A stretch of DNA of 25,334 nt, from positions 1-25,334 of the forward strand of contig WTXD01000154.1 in the NCBI GenBank assembly GCA_022496205.1, read 5' to 3'. This DNA is from Gloeopeniophorella convolvens (taxonomy: Eukaryota > Basidiomycota > Agaricomycetes > Russulales). The position numbers and the translations under genes are program-made. The notes under the pieces were generated by a model. The model worked only from the letters and a program-made list of their open reading frames with translations, searched no databases and was not told the DNA's origin. Positions 10,845-21,094 of the stretch are shown here, piece after piece (position 1 is the stretch's first letter; every line of letters starts with the position of its first letter).

Positions 10845-12910
10845 CTACTCGTCTGAAGGACCGGGCAATGGCTGATCATCGGCTTCTGTCTCATATACCC
10901 CAAGCCCTTCTTCCCGTAACCGCTTCCTCTGCTCCTTTGCCCAGTTGATGTACGGGCCCACCTCGACTGGCACACCACTCATCACCCTCGGGACCATGTA
11001 CGCCTCGTACATGGTGAGCCACTTCATCTCCTGTGCGAAGCGTTCTTCGCCACCCTTCTTCGACAGGCGGGGGCAGACGCCCTTCCGGGCCCCGGAGTTG
11101 ACGTGACGGACGCAAGACTCCACGCGTCCGAAGGGCTTCCAGCACCGCTTGCAGAAGTACAAGTGCGAGGGATGGCTGGCATCGGCCTCGCAGTGGCGCT
11201 TGAAGTTGATCCGGTCTTTGAGGGACCGGTTCCCGGGGCACTGCTTGCACTTGAGGGGTCGCTCCAACTGGCCGTCTGGGGTCCAGGTGTCTGCGACGGC
11301 GAAGATGCTCTGGCGAGGGGTGAAGGAGGTGGCCCTCTTGCCTTCTTCTTGGATGATCATCGCGCTCGGAAGCGCGACTTGGGGGAGATTCCCGGCTGTG
11401 ATGATTGCGTCGAGATCCTCCAGCCGGGGTAGAGGATCGGTTCCATTCGAGCCCTGCACGTACAGTGCCTCCGGCAGGAGCTCTACATGGATTTCTGAGG
11501 CGTGGGTCGCGGGCACACTTGGTGCGCGACCAGCCTTTTGGAATAAATGTTTTGCGTCTGAAGGAGTCCTAGCAGCAGGTGCCTTTTGGACCCCTCGTTT
11601 GAGTCCTGCTTGTCTGAGGGCCTCGAGAACTCCGCGCCGCCCGTTCTTTCGCGGTTGCTGTTCGGGCGTCTTTCCCTTCATCGCGTGGCTGGTTTCCGGG
11701 TTGTTGTCGGTTGTCGATAAGGGGATATACGCTGGTGGTTGGGATGCGTTCCCAGGGACGCTCGACCCCGATGCATGATGCGTCGAAGTCCCAGTCGGAA
11801 GCACTACAGATGCAGCGGGTGCCGAGGGTGCCTGGGAAGAGGAGCTGGATGCTGCGCACGTGGTCAGTGCCAGCTGATACTCATGCCTAGAGGTGGGTTG
11901 CATCAGCAATCGTAGTCCTTCGCTCGGTGCACCAGGTGCGCAGGAAAGTTACTCACCGCAGCCATAGTGGGTCCACCGGATCATCGCTGGTACGCGCCGT
12001 GCCGGGCCCGGCCGGCTCCCGCAGGGGGAGCGGGCCGACATCACTACCGTTGGACGGCAGCAAAGGAAGTGGCACGCCATGGAAGCCCAGGCCAGGTACG
12101 CCTTGGCCAACGCTCCCGTCTGCTTGCTCCTGAGAGATTCCCTGCAAGGATCCTTCTGCGAAGTCGAATTGCCCCCACTGCGAGGCCGACGCTCTGGTCG
12201 CGTAGGGTGCGCTGGGGAGGGTATGGGCATAGGACATAACCCCTCCGCCATACTGCGGCAAGGCAATCGGTGGGGAAGGGCTCGTATCGGTGCTGGTGGA
12301 CAAGGCTTTGTGCCAGCTCAGATACGATCCTATGGTCTAGGAGACGGTGGAACTTACAAGGAGTGGTACCGAGCTGTGGCTCGGAGACGCTGTAGCTCGG
12401 CGCAGTGTGCATGTAAGGTGGCACTGCGGTAGCTTGATGGGAAGCATGGACCATGTCGTTGGGGAAGCGGGACGTGGCGTCGAAGGTGGTGGACGCAGCG
12501 TATGGGGCGGTCTGAACAACAGGAGGGACTAGCCCGGAAATGTCCGCAGTCCTAACGTGGGAGCCATGGAACGTTGGCCCTACAAAAGTGGTTTCCCAGC
12601 TCTGAGTGGGAGGAATGTGGAGCTGGGAGGGCTGGTGCGTGTTGCCATACGAGACGCTCCCGCTCGCGGTGGCATCTTGAACAACTGATTGGGGTGCGAT
12701 TCGGATCGCGGTATCGTACGTGTTGTTCAGGTGGTAGTTGAACTGGTTCATGTCGTAGCCCGTGCTGGGGTCGAAGTTGTCGAAGGTGGGCTGCACCTGG
12801 GCGTGCAACCCGGAGTGATCTTCGAAGAGTAGCTGCTCCTCCGTCGGCAGTGGTGGGTTGGGATAGCCAGAGTTGGAGAAGTTGTGGGTGTAGGACATTT
12901 GGCGTTGCAT
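10845..12910 (-). CDS. Two-finger (C2H2 + C2HC) zinc-binding protein A
   Basis: Three exons: 12910-12358, 12305-11957 and 11886-10845, with introns of 52 nt (GTAAGT...AAAG) and 70 nt (GTGAGT...CTAG). They join to exactly 648 codons, 647 aa. The first 510 residues are rich in Ser, Thr, Pro, Tyr and Gln and probably disordered. Residues 514-572 hold two zinc sites: C-x2-C-x14-H-x6-H, then C-x2-C-x12-H-x9-C (LYFCKRCWKPFGR). A basic, helical-looking C-terminus follows. I infer a nuclear DNA-binding regulator, but no target is visible. It is the most diverged member of a three-gene minus-strand array with genes B and C, sharing KRHC and HP-x3-Y-x-C-x2-C around the fingers. Start: the ATG at 12910, with a second in-frame ATG four codons on (12898) as an alternative. 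Function unproven. Confidence 0.85.
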
Positions 12911-12991
12911 CGTGATACTAAGTTCAGGGGTGGGGGTCGTGCAAGAGCGATGGATGTGGAGATGGATGGAGGAAGGATGCGTCGTGCGAGG

Positions 12992-12999
12992 CTTTTATG
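12992..12999 (-). promoter_or_regulatory. TATA-like element of gene A
   Basis: CATAAAAG reads on the minus strand about 85 bp upstream of the gene A ATG. A second candidate (CTATAAGG) lies near 13093-13100. Position and base content only. Confidence 0.3.
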
Positions 13000-13012
13000 G
13001 AGGCAGGTGCGC

Positions 13013-13044
13013 ATGTGTCAGTCTACAGATGTGTCAGTCTACAG
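13013..13044. repeat. Perfect 16-bp tandem duplication upstream of gene A
   Basis: ATGTGTCAGTCTACAG occurs twice head to tail (13013-13028 and 13029-13044), about 100-135 bp upstream of the gene A start codon. It could double a regulator site or be a slippage product. Confidence 0.9.
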
Positions 13045-14244
13045 CTGCCGAGTCCAAGCCACTGTTATCGCTTGTGTCTTTTGCTTGTGCCACCTTATAG
13101 ATCCTGAACGCATCCTTCCTTTGTCGGAGATTGAAGGACAATAGATGGCATTGGCGCGTCCATGGAAAGTACAGACACGCCGATTAATCGAGAAAGTGCG
13201 CGCGCGACTGATTGGAGTGTCTATGTCAGCGCTCTAAAGACACCGGTCGCACGAGGGAAAGTCAGACGCATGGTAAGACTAGGAGATTGTAGATGCTTGG
13301 CATCGACTTGACATTTACGCTTCGCGACGCGGAATCAATTTAGGTGGCAAAAGCGGACAGAGCACCAGAGCCACGAGGTCCATGCCACCGCAGCGACCAA
13401 GCGAAAGGATCGCGGCTGGACCTGCTCATGTGTGAGTACTCAAGCTCAAGCGTAGGAGTGCCGATTTCAGGGGGAACATGAGATGATATTCGACTATCAC
13501 GTAGATGCACATTGGAAAGCGAAGCCCGAGAAGCCCGAGGGCTGTGGGAAAACCGCGCCCTCCTGCCATGAAACAGCCACCGGCGCTTGCCGGCACCTGC
13601 TGCGGTGGTATGTCCTTTAGTCTAGAGAGAACATTGACCAAAGATCGCTCGTTCACTCACACAAGCAAAGAGTCAGCCATCCAGTCCACTCCCATCACCA
13701 CAATTGGCACCTGGGTTGCCTGGCGCCACAATGGCTTCCAACCTTCTCCTGCGCGGAAAAGTCAATCTATCCATGCGAGAGCCTGCGCGTTCAGAATCAG
13801 CATGAATTCGTCGAAGCTGAAAGTGTTGCTCTGAGGGCAGTAAGTCTCCATGTTTGCGTGGCGGCTGCCAGCATACCGCTGTCGACATCTTCGCGTCGAT
13901 ATAAGGCGGCTTCAGCACTCCGCCGCGCTCCGCGTGATTAAGACAGAGCTCGATTAGCATTGAGAAAAGCATTGCCCTAGCACCCTAGCACGAAGAAGGG
14001 AGAACAGCACAAACGAGAATAGTCGAGGATTTGAGAGTGTATCACTGCGTGACGTTGGACGGGGGCCGGGGCCAGCGTTGGTCAGCGGAGTCAGCACGCT
14101 CATAGATCAAGCGTCCCGAGAGCCCTCGCGCATCTGTTGCCGTGATTAGTGACTCGGGCTGTCTGAAACCAGAGAGGACCTACCACAATAAACGAGTCGT
14201 TCCAGTCGGGGTTTTAGGCCAAGGTGATGATGGTATTCGCCTTA
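13045..14244. other. Spacer between gene A and the duplicated block, no gene supported
   Basis: About 1.2 kb of ordinary composition. Short frames (for example 13505-13834 plus, 13673-13972 minus) show no recognisable motif and no matching splice sites. A short piece near 13905-13945 resembles 19955-19985 (both contain CACTCCGC followed by GCGCTCC), so the duplication seen further right may once have reached this far. Confidence 0.4.
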
Positions 14245-15152
14245 TCTACTCATTCAAAGTATCGACATCGGGCAGATCAGAATGGTCTTCGAAGGAGATG
14301 CAAAGGTAACAGGCTTGCGTTTAGCGAGTCTTGGACCATAGGCCTAGGGCACCAGTGATACTTCGGATTGGTGAGGTGTCCAACACGAGCGAGAATGGAT
14401 GGACGAGTCTGGGCTTATTTCTTGAAGGTGTCGAATATCTAGGGAATCAAAAGACGCATCTAAGCTAGAAGAAATGCCTGGTCATTGCGGCAGACCATCC
14501 GGTGTTGGTGTCGTCAGGGACGAGCGAGGAGTCGGACGGGGACAAAGTTGGTCATACGAGTACTTCGAGCCGGCATCCGCACCGCGAGCCTCCGTTCCGC
14601 TGCGGCGCATCTGGCAGCGTCCTTGTGCGCTGGCCCGCCTGATCCCCGCCACGAGGGAGGACTGGTGGAAAATCATCGGCCCTTACGGAGCACTGAGCGG
14701 CCCTTCGCCTGTGCAAATCAAATGTTGTGGCAAGCTGTCGCACGAGGCAGCACGAGGCATACTCAAAGTCGGAAAATTTCTCATCAGCTAATCGATGCCC
14801 GCACCCGTCTCCACAACTTCGCCCCTTCAGCTCTCTCGTATCCAGGATGCCCGGCATTTCTCGCAGCCTCAGATGGATGAGCGCAGTCAACGTAGGAAGC
14901 GGGGAAGAAACCAGTGCGTAGCCACACATCGATTCGCAGCTGATTGAGCAAAACATCGTATAGAGCAGGACAGGCGCAAGTGATACAAACGATAGATCTA
15001 AACCGTACACGAGAGTGCAGGGATACCACGCCCGTGAGCCTTCCTCAAGCGGTAGGGCCATGAATAAGAATAAAACGGGTCCAAAAAATACAGATTCGCA
15101 ATACCAATGTCCACCAGCCGTGACGTGGAGCCAGGTCAAAGAGCTCACTTTG

Positions 15153-17132
15153 TTACGTTCTCCACTTCGAGCTGTTCGGGACGGCCACCTTCATTCTCTC
15201 CGCCCAGCCTCCGCCTTCGATGGTTTCGCCAGTCTTCATCCATCTAGCGAAGTCCTTCTTGAATTTCTCAAAGACTCGGAAGCCGGTTTCGGCTTTCTCC
15301 ATGGTCTCGAGCGTCCGCACGGTGTTGCAAGAGTCGGCGTGACGCTTGAGCGCATCCTTGCGCCCGTAGCACTCTCCGCACTGCTCGCAGTCGTAGACGG
15401 CGATGGGGTGCGCCTCAGAGCCGTTGCAGTGACGCTTATAGTTACGCCACTTTTTGAAGGACTCCGTTGGGCAAAGCCTGCAGCGCATGACTTCGACCTT
15501 CCCGCGACTGATTTGCTCCTGCGGGGCATCAAGAAGGGCCAAATGCCTCTTGCTCAGTCTCTTCGGCATCTTGTCCACTTCATTGTCCCCACCGTCTGGC
15601 CCTGCCTCCTCGGGCGCCTTCTCTCCCCTCTCGACCCGAGCCGGCGCTTTACCTGCACAAGTCCCCGCCAAACCCCGCGAGCCTTTCGGCCCTGACGAGG
15701 ATTGACGGGAAACTCCTTGCATGGCCGTGGCAGCGAGCCTCTCCGCTCCGCTGCCTGCCGACTCGGATTTCTCGTTGATTGTTGTGAGGGTCCTGGTGGA
15801 GGGTGTTTGGTTGGTCCACCCTCCGGATCCCCCTGCCGCTGAGACGGTGAATACCGCTTCCTTGGCCTTTTTGAGCGGTCGCTGCTCGTAACCGCTGTTG
15901 CCCGAGGCCTCGTTCTGGAATGCTGGACCTTCCCTGGGCCGCTTGCGAGGTTGAGCCCCCTGGGGTGCGGGCCGTTCGCAGTGCCTTGACACGGCGAGGG
16001 AAGCTCCCTGGAGCTGTTCTTGCCATTCAGCCCCGGGAGAGGCCCCCGGAAGAGCTGGATGTACGAGCGACCTGGCATTCGATCGTGAGTAAATGTGAAG
16101 GTACCACCACGCGAGTGCACGATGCAACGGGGGAAGCTGCCACTCACCGGCCTGAATGGTCTTCGCTGACGCACTGAGCAGGACCGCTGCACAGATCATG
16201 AAGTTCCTCTTGAGTGCGCCAGCCGTCGTCGTTGCCATCAGATAGAAGCCACGAGGGCCGGACACAGGTCGTTTCGTTGGACCCACACAACCCAGGGAAC
16301 TCGAAAGGTGTGGGCTCCGGCGCCGGTGGAATGATATGAGTGGCGTCCTGTGGTAGAAAATGTTGAGCGAAGCCCGCCAGCGTGGGTTCCACATCCTGTA
16401 CTCACGTATGGTAGCGGAGTCGACCAATAATCGTGCACTGGTGTGGCGACCAGGTCAGTGCGGCTGACATCTGATAAGCCAGAGAAATCGGGTCCTGGAG
16501 CTGATTTGCATGAACTCAGTGCGATGTTTGGCATGGTAGGTGTGGGAACATACCTTGGAAGGAGACCGTATGGGTGTAGGAGACCGGAGGAATGTGGGAG
16601 GCCGGGGGGAGGTAGGAGACACCCGGGATGTAGGAGGCCGGCTCGGGGGCGTAAGAAACCTGTGGCGCGATGAGTATGAGTGGCACTCCCGATGAACGTC
16701 GGACGATTATACTTACGGGGGGGACGTTGTTGCCGTAGTACGCAGGAGTATCGTAGACACGGTCAGGGGCGGTGAATACGGGAGCGGGTAGGTTGCTTGC
16801 GACGAAGTCGTAGCTCATAGCACTGCCGAAGGGGACGCTACTAAGATTACCGACGTCTGCGGACTCGAGACCCTGTGGCACCGTACAATGAGCGGAACAT
16901 TGTGGCACCGTGCATACCAGGTACTCACAGTGAAATCGGAGAACACGGAGAGCGTTGTATCCGGGGACGGGAGTTCGACCGAGGGGGGGAAAGTGACGTT
17001 GTAGTCGTACTCAGCAGCAGCGGGAGCGTATCCAGTCTCGACACGCTCGGAAGCAAAACTAGGAGATGGCTGAGCCATGCCGTGAGGTGCGGAGGCAAAC
17101 CAACGGAAGGTTGGGTCAACAGAATAATCCAT
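15153..17132 (-). CDS. Two-finger (C2H2 + C2HC) zinc-binding protein B
   Basis: Six exons (17132-16929, 16872-16717, 16659-16554, 16500-16406, 16347-16148, 16071-15153) with GT-AG introns of 53-76 nt join to exactly 560 codons, 559 aa. The N-terminal two thirds is Pro/Ser/Tyr-rich and probably disordered. Exon 3 encodes VSY-type repeats. An Ala/Gly/Lys-rich middle precedes the fingers at 451-502: C-x2-C-x13-H-x6-H, then C-x2-C-x12-H-x3-C (YDCEQCGECYGRKDALKRH). A conserved tail (KTGETIEGGGWAERM) ends the protein. Likely a nuclear regulator by family resemblance of the fingers; no target is known. It lies between paralogues A and C, all on the minus strand. Another frame is also open across 15554-16192, but it lacks the fingers and is not the coding frame. 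Confidence 0.87.
15544..15756. repeat. Near-identical 213-bp tract, copy in gene B
   Basis: It differs from 21597-21809 at 6 of 213 positions by hand alignment (97%), with no indel. The 60-65 bp on either side drop to about 81-82%. It encodes the disordered segment just before the zinc fingers (GSGAERLAATAMQG to LLDAPQE). Confidence 0.85.
16554..16659 (-). repeat. Imperfect tandem repeats in exon 3 of gene B
   Basis: The exon encodes repeated VSY / PASxI units (VSYAPEP, ASYIPG, VSYLPP, ASHIPP, VSYTHT). The same exon of gene C is 75 nt shorter (31 against 106 nt) and holds one unit only (VPYTSTAVPQ). Unit-number change keeps the frame. Confidence 0.7.
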
Positions 17133-17239
17133 TGCAGTGGAGAGAGCGGTTAGGATAGTTGAACGAGGTTGATATGGAGAGTATCAGCCGCGCGGGGGTG
17201 ATGGGGGGTGGAGAACAGAGCAAGACACAAGGACCCGCC

Positions 17240-17250
17240 TATTTATTGGC
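17240..17250 (-). promoter_or_regulatory. CCAAT/TATA-like element of gene B
   Basis: GCCAATAAATAGG reads on the minus strand about 110 bp upstream of the ATG. The AATAAAT core is kept at the same place in copy 2 (23169-23177) although the surrounding sequence has diverged, which supports a core-promoter role. Confidence 0.4.
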
Positions 17251-17430
17251 TCTCCGCATACCCGAACGGGGTTCTTTTCCAGCTTTCAACGACACCTGAG
17301 CGTGACCACTGCAATGCCTACACGCGTCGCTTCAGGCACGCCACGAGGTTTTGGTGTTTGAAGTGTCTGTGCAAGACTTCTTCAGATGTCTGATGATGAG
17401 GCGACTCGGGCAGTGTATCGCCTCGTGCCT

Positions 17431-18909
17431 CAGCCTCCCCCATGTGGCTAGGGGACGTTCACTCCTTCCCTAGTCACTGTGTCCGCTGCAGGAGAAACAC
17501 CTTACATGCGCGACTCTAGAGTCTTACATGGGGCTGGGATGCTTATGTCGAATTTCGTCGCTAACTTGTTTTCAAGATTTGCTGTACTTTCAAGGACCGC
17601 TAGTGAGCAGGAAAAAGGTCATGCTGCTTTAGCCTTGAGCTTCCCTGCCGATAGAGGGCCAACGTTAGGCCTAGTCCCGACACGGTCATAATGGAGGGTC
17701 TGACCCGATCCGACGGCGTGTGATGATAACTATCCGGTGGAGGCAGTGCAGGCAAATCCTCACCACTTGGGGGCATCTAGAAGCGGTGATGTATTCCATA
17801 TGATCGAAGTATAGATCTCTGCGTCCAGGTTCGTAGACACGACCGTTCAATTACGTTGATCCCTGGGCAAAACAAGTGCGAGTCAGATTCACAGGAAGAG
17901 CAATCCCCGGCGGGGACAACGACACGAGCCTCGCCACAACTTGAAGCATCACGCTCACTACACGTGGTGCACTGGTGGTCTTCGGGCGGGCTCCCGTGTT
18001 TCGGGGTCCAGACTCCCGGCCCCACGACAATCCCGTCCGCATATGGTGGCTGAGGTGGCAGTGACATTGAAAACAATAAGGGGAAATCCTCACATAGTAA
18101 GTATGCACGGGCTCCGTTGTGAGGTATTCACATCGGCGTCATGCACCGGAGAATCACAAGCAGGAAGCAGGGATCGAGTAGAAGGATCCCAGCCAACATT
18201 TGCTAGACTCGAAGATCGCGCTACACACTTTCGTAGCAGCAGCAGAATTTGCTGAGAGAAGTTGGAGGTCGGTCTCGCCGTGATGATTCGACGATGCTTC
18301 TCGCAAGCACTGCCCGATGGCCGGGGACTCGGAAGCGTTCTCCATAAGCGCTCGGGCGCTCGGGCCGGCGGCTGTTGGACCCTGTTGGGTCTTGTTGGAC
18401 CGAAATGCCTTCGGTGAGTTGTGGCGTGCCCAGAGCGGGTTCATGGATAGTATCACATATCCCAGAACGTACGATTTTTTTAGATGGGCAGTTCATATTG
18501 CCTCGTTTGAGCTAAGATGTGCTGATCATGGCAAGATATGCGCGTGAGGGAGTGATATAGCCGGGAATTGTCCGCCGGGCGTGTTCAACGTACAACTCCA
18601 CGGATTACACAGGTTATCGCATTGCAGCTCAAGCAGGACCCATAGAGAGAAGGATATAGCAGTACCGCAGCGACGTACAAAGAATACTTGCAAAATGATG
18701 CATGTGAAAGATCCAGACGGCGCAGCCCAGTGCCCAATTGCCGGCGTTGTGCAGCGCGGGTCGACCCAAGGAAGGCCAAGGATATCGAACACCCCCTCCT
18801 CCGAGCGCGGGTAGATGAGCCGCCAGCCTCGCTGGCGGGTGCTGCGATTACAAGAGCACGATCAGAATCCTGGGCATGTCCGCCCTCAACACCCACGCAC
18901 ATTCCAGAG
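17431..18909. other. Spacer between the duplicated blocks, no supported gene
   Basis: About 1.5 kb. The best open frame is 17777-18076 minus (99 codons; start MFSMSLPPQPPYADG, six Cys), which is protein-like but has no domain, no intron partner and no paralogue in the window. Overlapping frames around 18154-18923 on both strands look like chance. I see no transposon ends or RNA gene. Confidence 0.35.
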
Positions 18910-19325
18910 CTACCAAACTTCAACCCTGTACCGAAACAGGTTGCTCAGCTCGGACTTCGAAGGATTAACATGACTGGGGTAAACGCACATAACCTTAGCT
19001 GCCAACTTCAGGTCGCGCTCGAATGTCGTCGACCCCATCGACCTGACGACGGCCGTCCAGTATGTCTGCGGCAACGCGGCCCGGCGGCGGAGGAACAGAC
19101 GGAGCCCCAGTGCGCGGTATGCAGTACATCGTGCCCGACAGGTCTGTGGTGTTTCAGCACCGCGCACTAGTTTAATGATGCTTGAGGACTCACACATGAG
19201 GTGGGCGACGGGTCCCGTACCACGTAGACGCTGCACGAGCCGCGCACAAAGGCCTTTGGCAGACGTCCATCCGGGCGCGCGAACACAATATCGATGTCGT
19301 TGTTTGCGAGTTTCCCTTGTCTGTA
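18910..19325 (-). pseudogene. Possible spliced gene remnant, unrecognised
   Basis: On the minus strand a protein-like segment (YRQGKLANNDIDIVFARPDG, then GSCSVYVVRDPSPTS) runs from 19325 to 19194. It ends at a GTGAGT donor, and a 50-nt interval to a CAG acceptor (19144) has typical local intron size. Joining at these sites keeps the frame open to TAG at 18910. Upstream, a TTTAG acceptor precedes 19326, but I could not find exons that join cleanly; frames between 19340 and 19920 shift repeatedly. It may be a decayed gene or a wrong guess. No family recognised. Confidence 0.3.
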
Positions 19326-20229
19326 CCTAAAGCAATCACTCAGTTACCCGGAATCAAAACTGTGCCACGCAGAGTTGGCGCGCTGCATAACACGCACCCG
19401 CCGACAAGTGTGCTGACGCAGCCCGGCTCTACAACGCGCAGGTGACGCACAATTGTGGCATGAGTCGCCTCAACGTCCTTTAGCGAAACTCTACGTGCTC
19501 GCACGGGCGTCAGCGTGCGTGTTCGGCGCAGGAACGAATCAATGATACGCACGTTTGCATGAGTCCGCCGCGCAAGCGTAACGCAACACGGACATCCATT
19601 CAGCTCCTGTTGTCATCCTCATGCTGCTGCCGTTGCGCTCCCGGCGTCTCTGGAACGTCAACTTCGTGGAAAGCCTCGAGGTCGCGCAAGGAACGCAGTC
19701 CGTGCGCGTACAGGTTGCGCGTAGTAGCTCGCCCGATTCCATAGCGTCAGACAGCGGGCCAGAAGCCTTCAACCGCTTCGTTCCCTCTACCAGGGTCGGA
19801 AATTAGATCACATCGTGTTAACGCGCGGAGGCGACGGGTGCTCACCGGCTTCCGCTGGGTGGCCATGAGAGATACATTCGTCGATCTGACGGCGATCAGC
19901 GTCATTGCGAGTGCGAAAATGGATAGCGTACTATGCTAGATAGCTTGGCGCCTACGTAGGGCAGCTTCTGCACTCCGCTGCGCTCCCGCGAGTTGCTGGG
20001 GACTGTCAGACGACATTGCAATCAGGTCTCTCAAATATGGAAATCAGAGATGGCGGGCAGCGAGAAAAGATGTTCCTCACAACAATTACCCGTGCATGAT
20101 TGAACGCACTACGCCCGCTCCCTTCGAGTACCCGGCTGCACTTTGAGATGTCCAACCCTGAGCATAACGCCTGATTGACGCATATAAGAAGCGGTGCTCT
20201 TCTCTGGCGAGCTGATTCTTGCCGTTGCC
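19326..20229. other. Flank of the possible remnant and of duplication copy 2
   Basis: Several protein-like fragments on the minus strand (for example 19340-19552, ending APTLRGTVLIPGN) lie in different frames and cannot be joined with confidence. The stretch after 19950 is weakly similar to the area near 13905. No other structure seen. Confidence 0.3.
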
Positions 20230-21094
20230 TCATCTATTCGGTCGAATCCGTTGATATTGGGTAGCTTGGAATGGTCGCGATGAAGAGACTGCTTTTGTAA
20301 GGGACAAGATTAGACTTGCGTTTGACGTGTCTTGGAATGTTATAGGACCCGGGCTTGATTGGTGAGGTGCCGAGAATGGACATGCCTGGGGTTATCCACG
20401 GGAAGTGCTGTATTTCTAGTTGAACAGACGCGTTCGGACGAAAGGTCTGGTTGTTGCAAACCGTCCGTGCTGGCGACGTCGAGTGTGAAGACGAAGTTGT
20501 TCGTACGAGCCGGACCGGCATCCGCACCGCGAGCGCCCACTGGCCTTGCGGGGCCAAGTCGCCCTAGGTCGCCCTCCGCCATAAGAGGCCACAAGGTGGT
20601 GGAAGATCCTCGGCTTTTACAGAGTTCAGCAGCCGTCCCCTGCAGATCAAGATTTATTGCATGCACACGGCCGATGGCGTGCTACTTACACATTCAAGTC
20701 GGAGTTTTTCACACCAGCTAATCGATGTTCATATCTGTCTTCACAACTTCACCCATTCAGCGAGTCGCTTTCCTACCGAGCACGGACGGCGTTTGTTGCA
20801 GCCCCAGGACGGATGGTGAGAGAATGGCGTGAGGAGCAGGAAAACGAAGTGCGTAACCACATATCCATTGGGAACTGACTGAGAGATGAGCAGAATCTGG
20901 TGCAGAGCGGTCAGACGCGCACAAACGAGGCGGACCAGAGACAAAGTCGTACATGAGGATCCAAAGGCATCGATTCCACAGGTCTTCTATCCTCAAGCGA
21001 TAGGGCTGTCGATAGCTATAAAAAGGCTACAAAAACAAGATTCGCGATACCAATGCCCCGCAGCTGCGACGTGGTCTCGATTGGAGGAGCCAGG

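Larger units (their letters stand above)
14245..17430. repeat. Segmental duplication, copy 1 (contains gene B)
   Basis: The order of similar segments here matches that of 20230-23360: 3' flank, gene body and promoter side. Landmarks shared with copy 2 include GGCATCCGCACCGCGAGC in the flank (near 14572), CATCAGCTAATCGATG and CCAGCTAATCGATG near 14782 and 20715, and CTCTCCGCA upstream of the start codon. The part downstream of gene B (14245-15152) keeps the similarity but no shared reading frame, so I see it as non-coding flank. Ends are set by eye and uncertain by about 50 bp. Confidence 0.75.

Noticed and set aside
11149..11778. 209-codon plus-strand open frame
   Set aside because: Antisense shadow of gene A exon 3; no motifs of its own.
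14552..15148. 198-codon minus-strand frame downstream of gene B
   Set aside because: The duplicate at 20470-21080 is similar in DNA but does not keep this frame, so it is probably not coding.
15015..15695. 226-codon plus-strand open frame
   Set aside because: It is antisense to the finger-coding exon of gene B, whose introns and zinc motifs clearly fix the minus strand.
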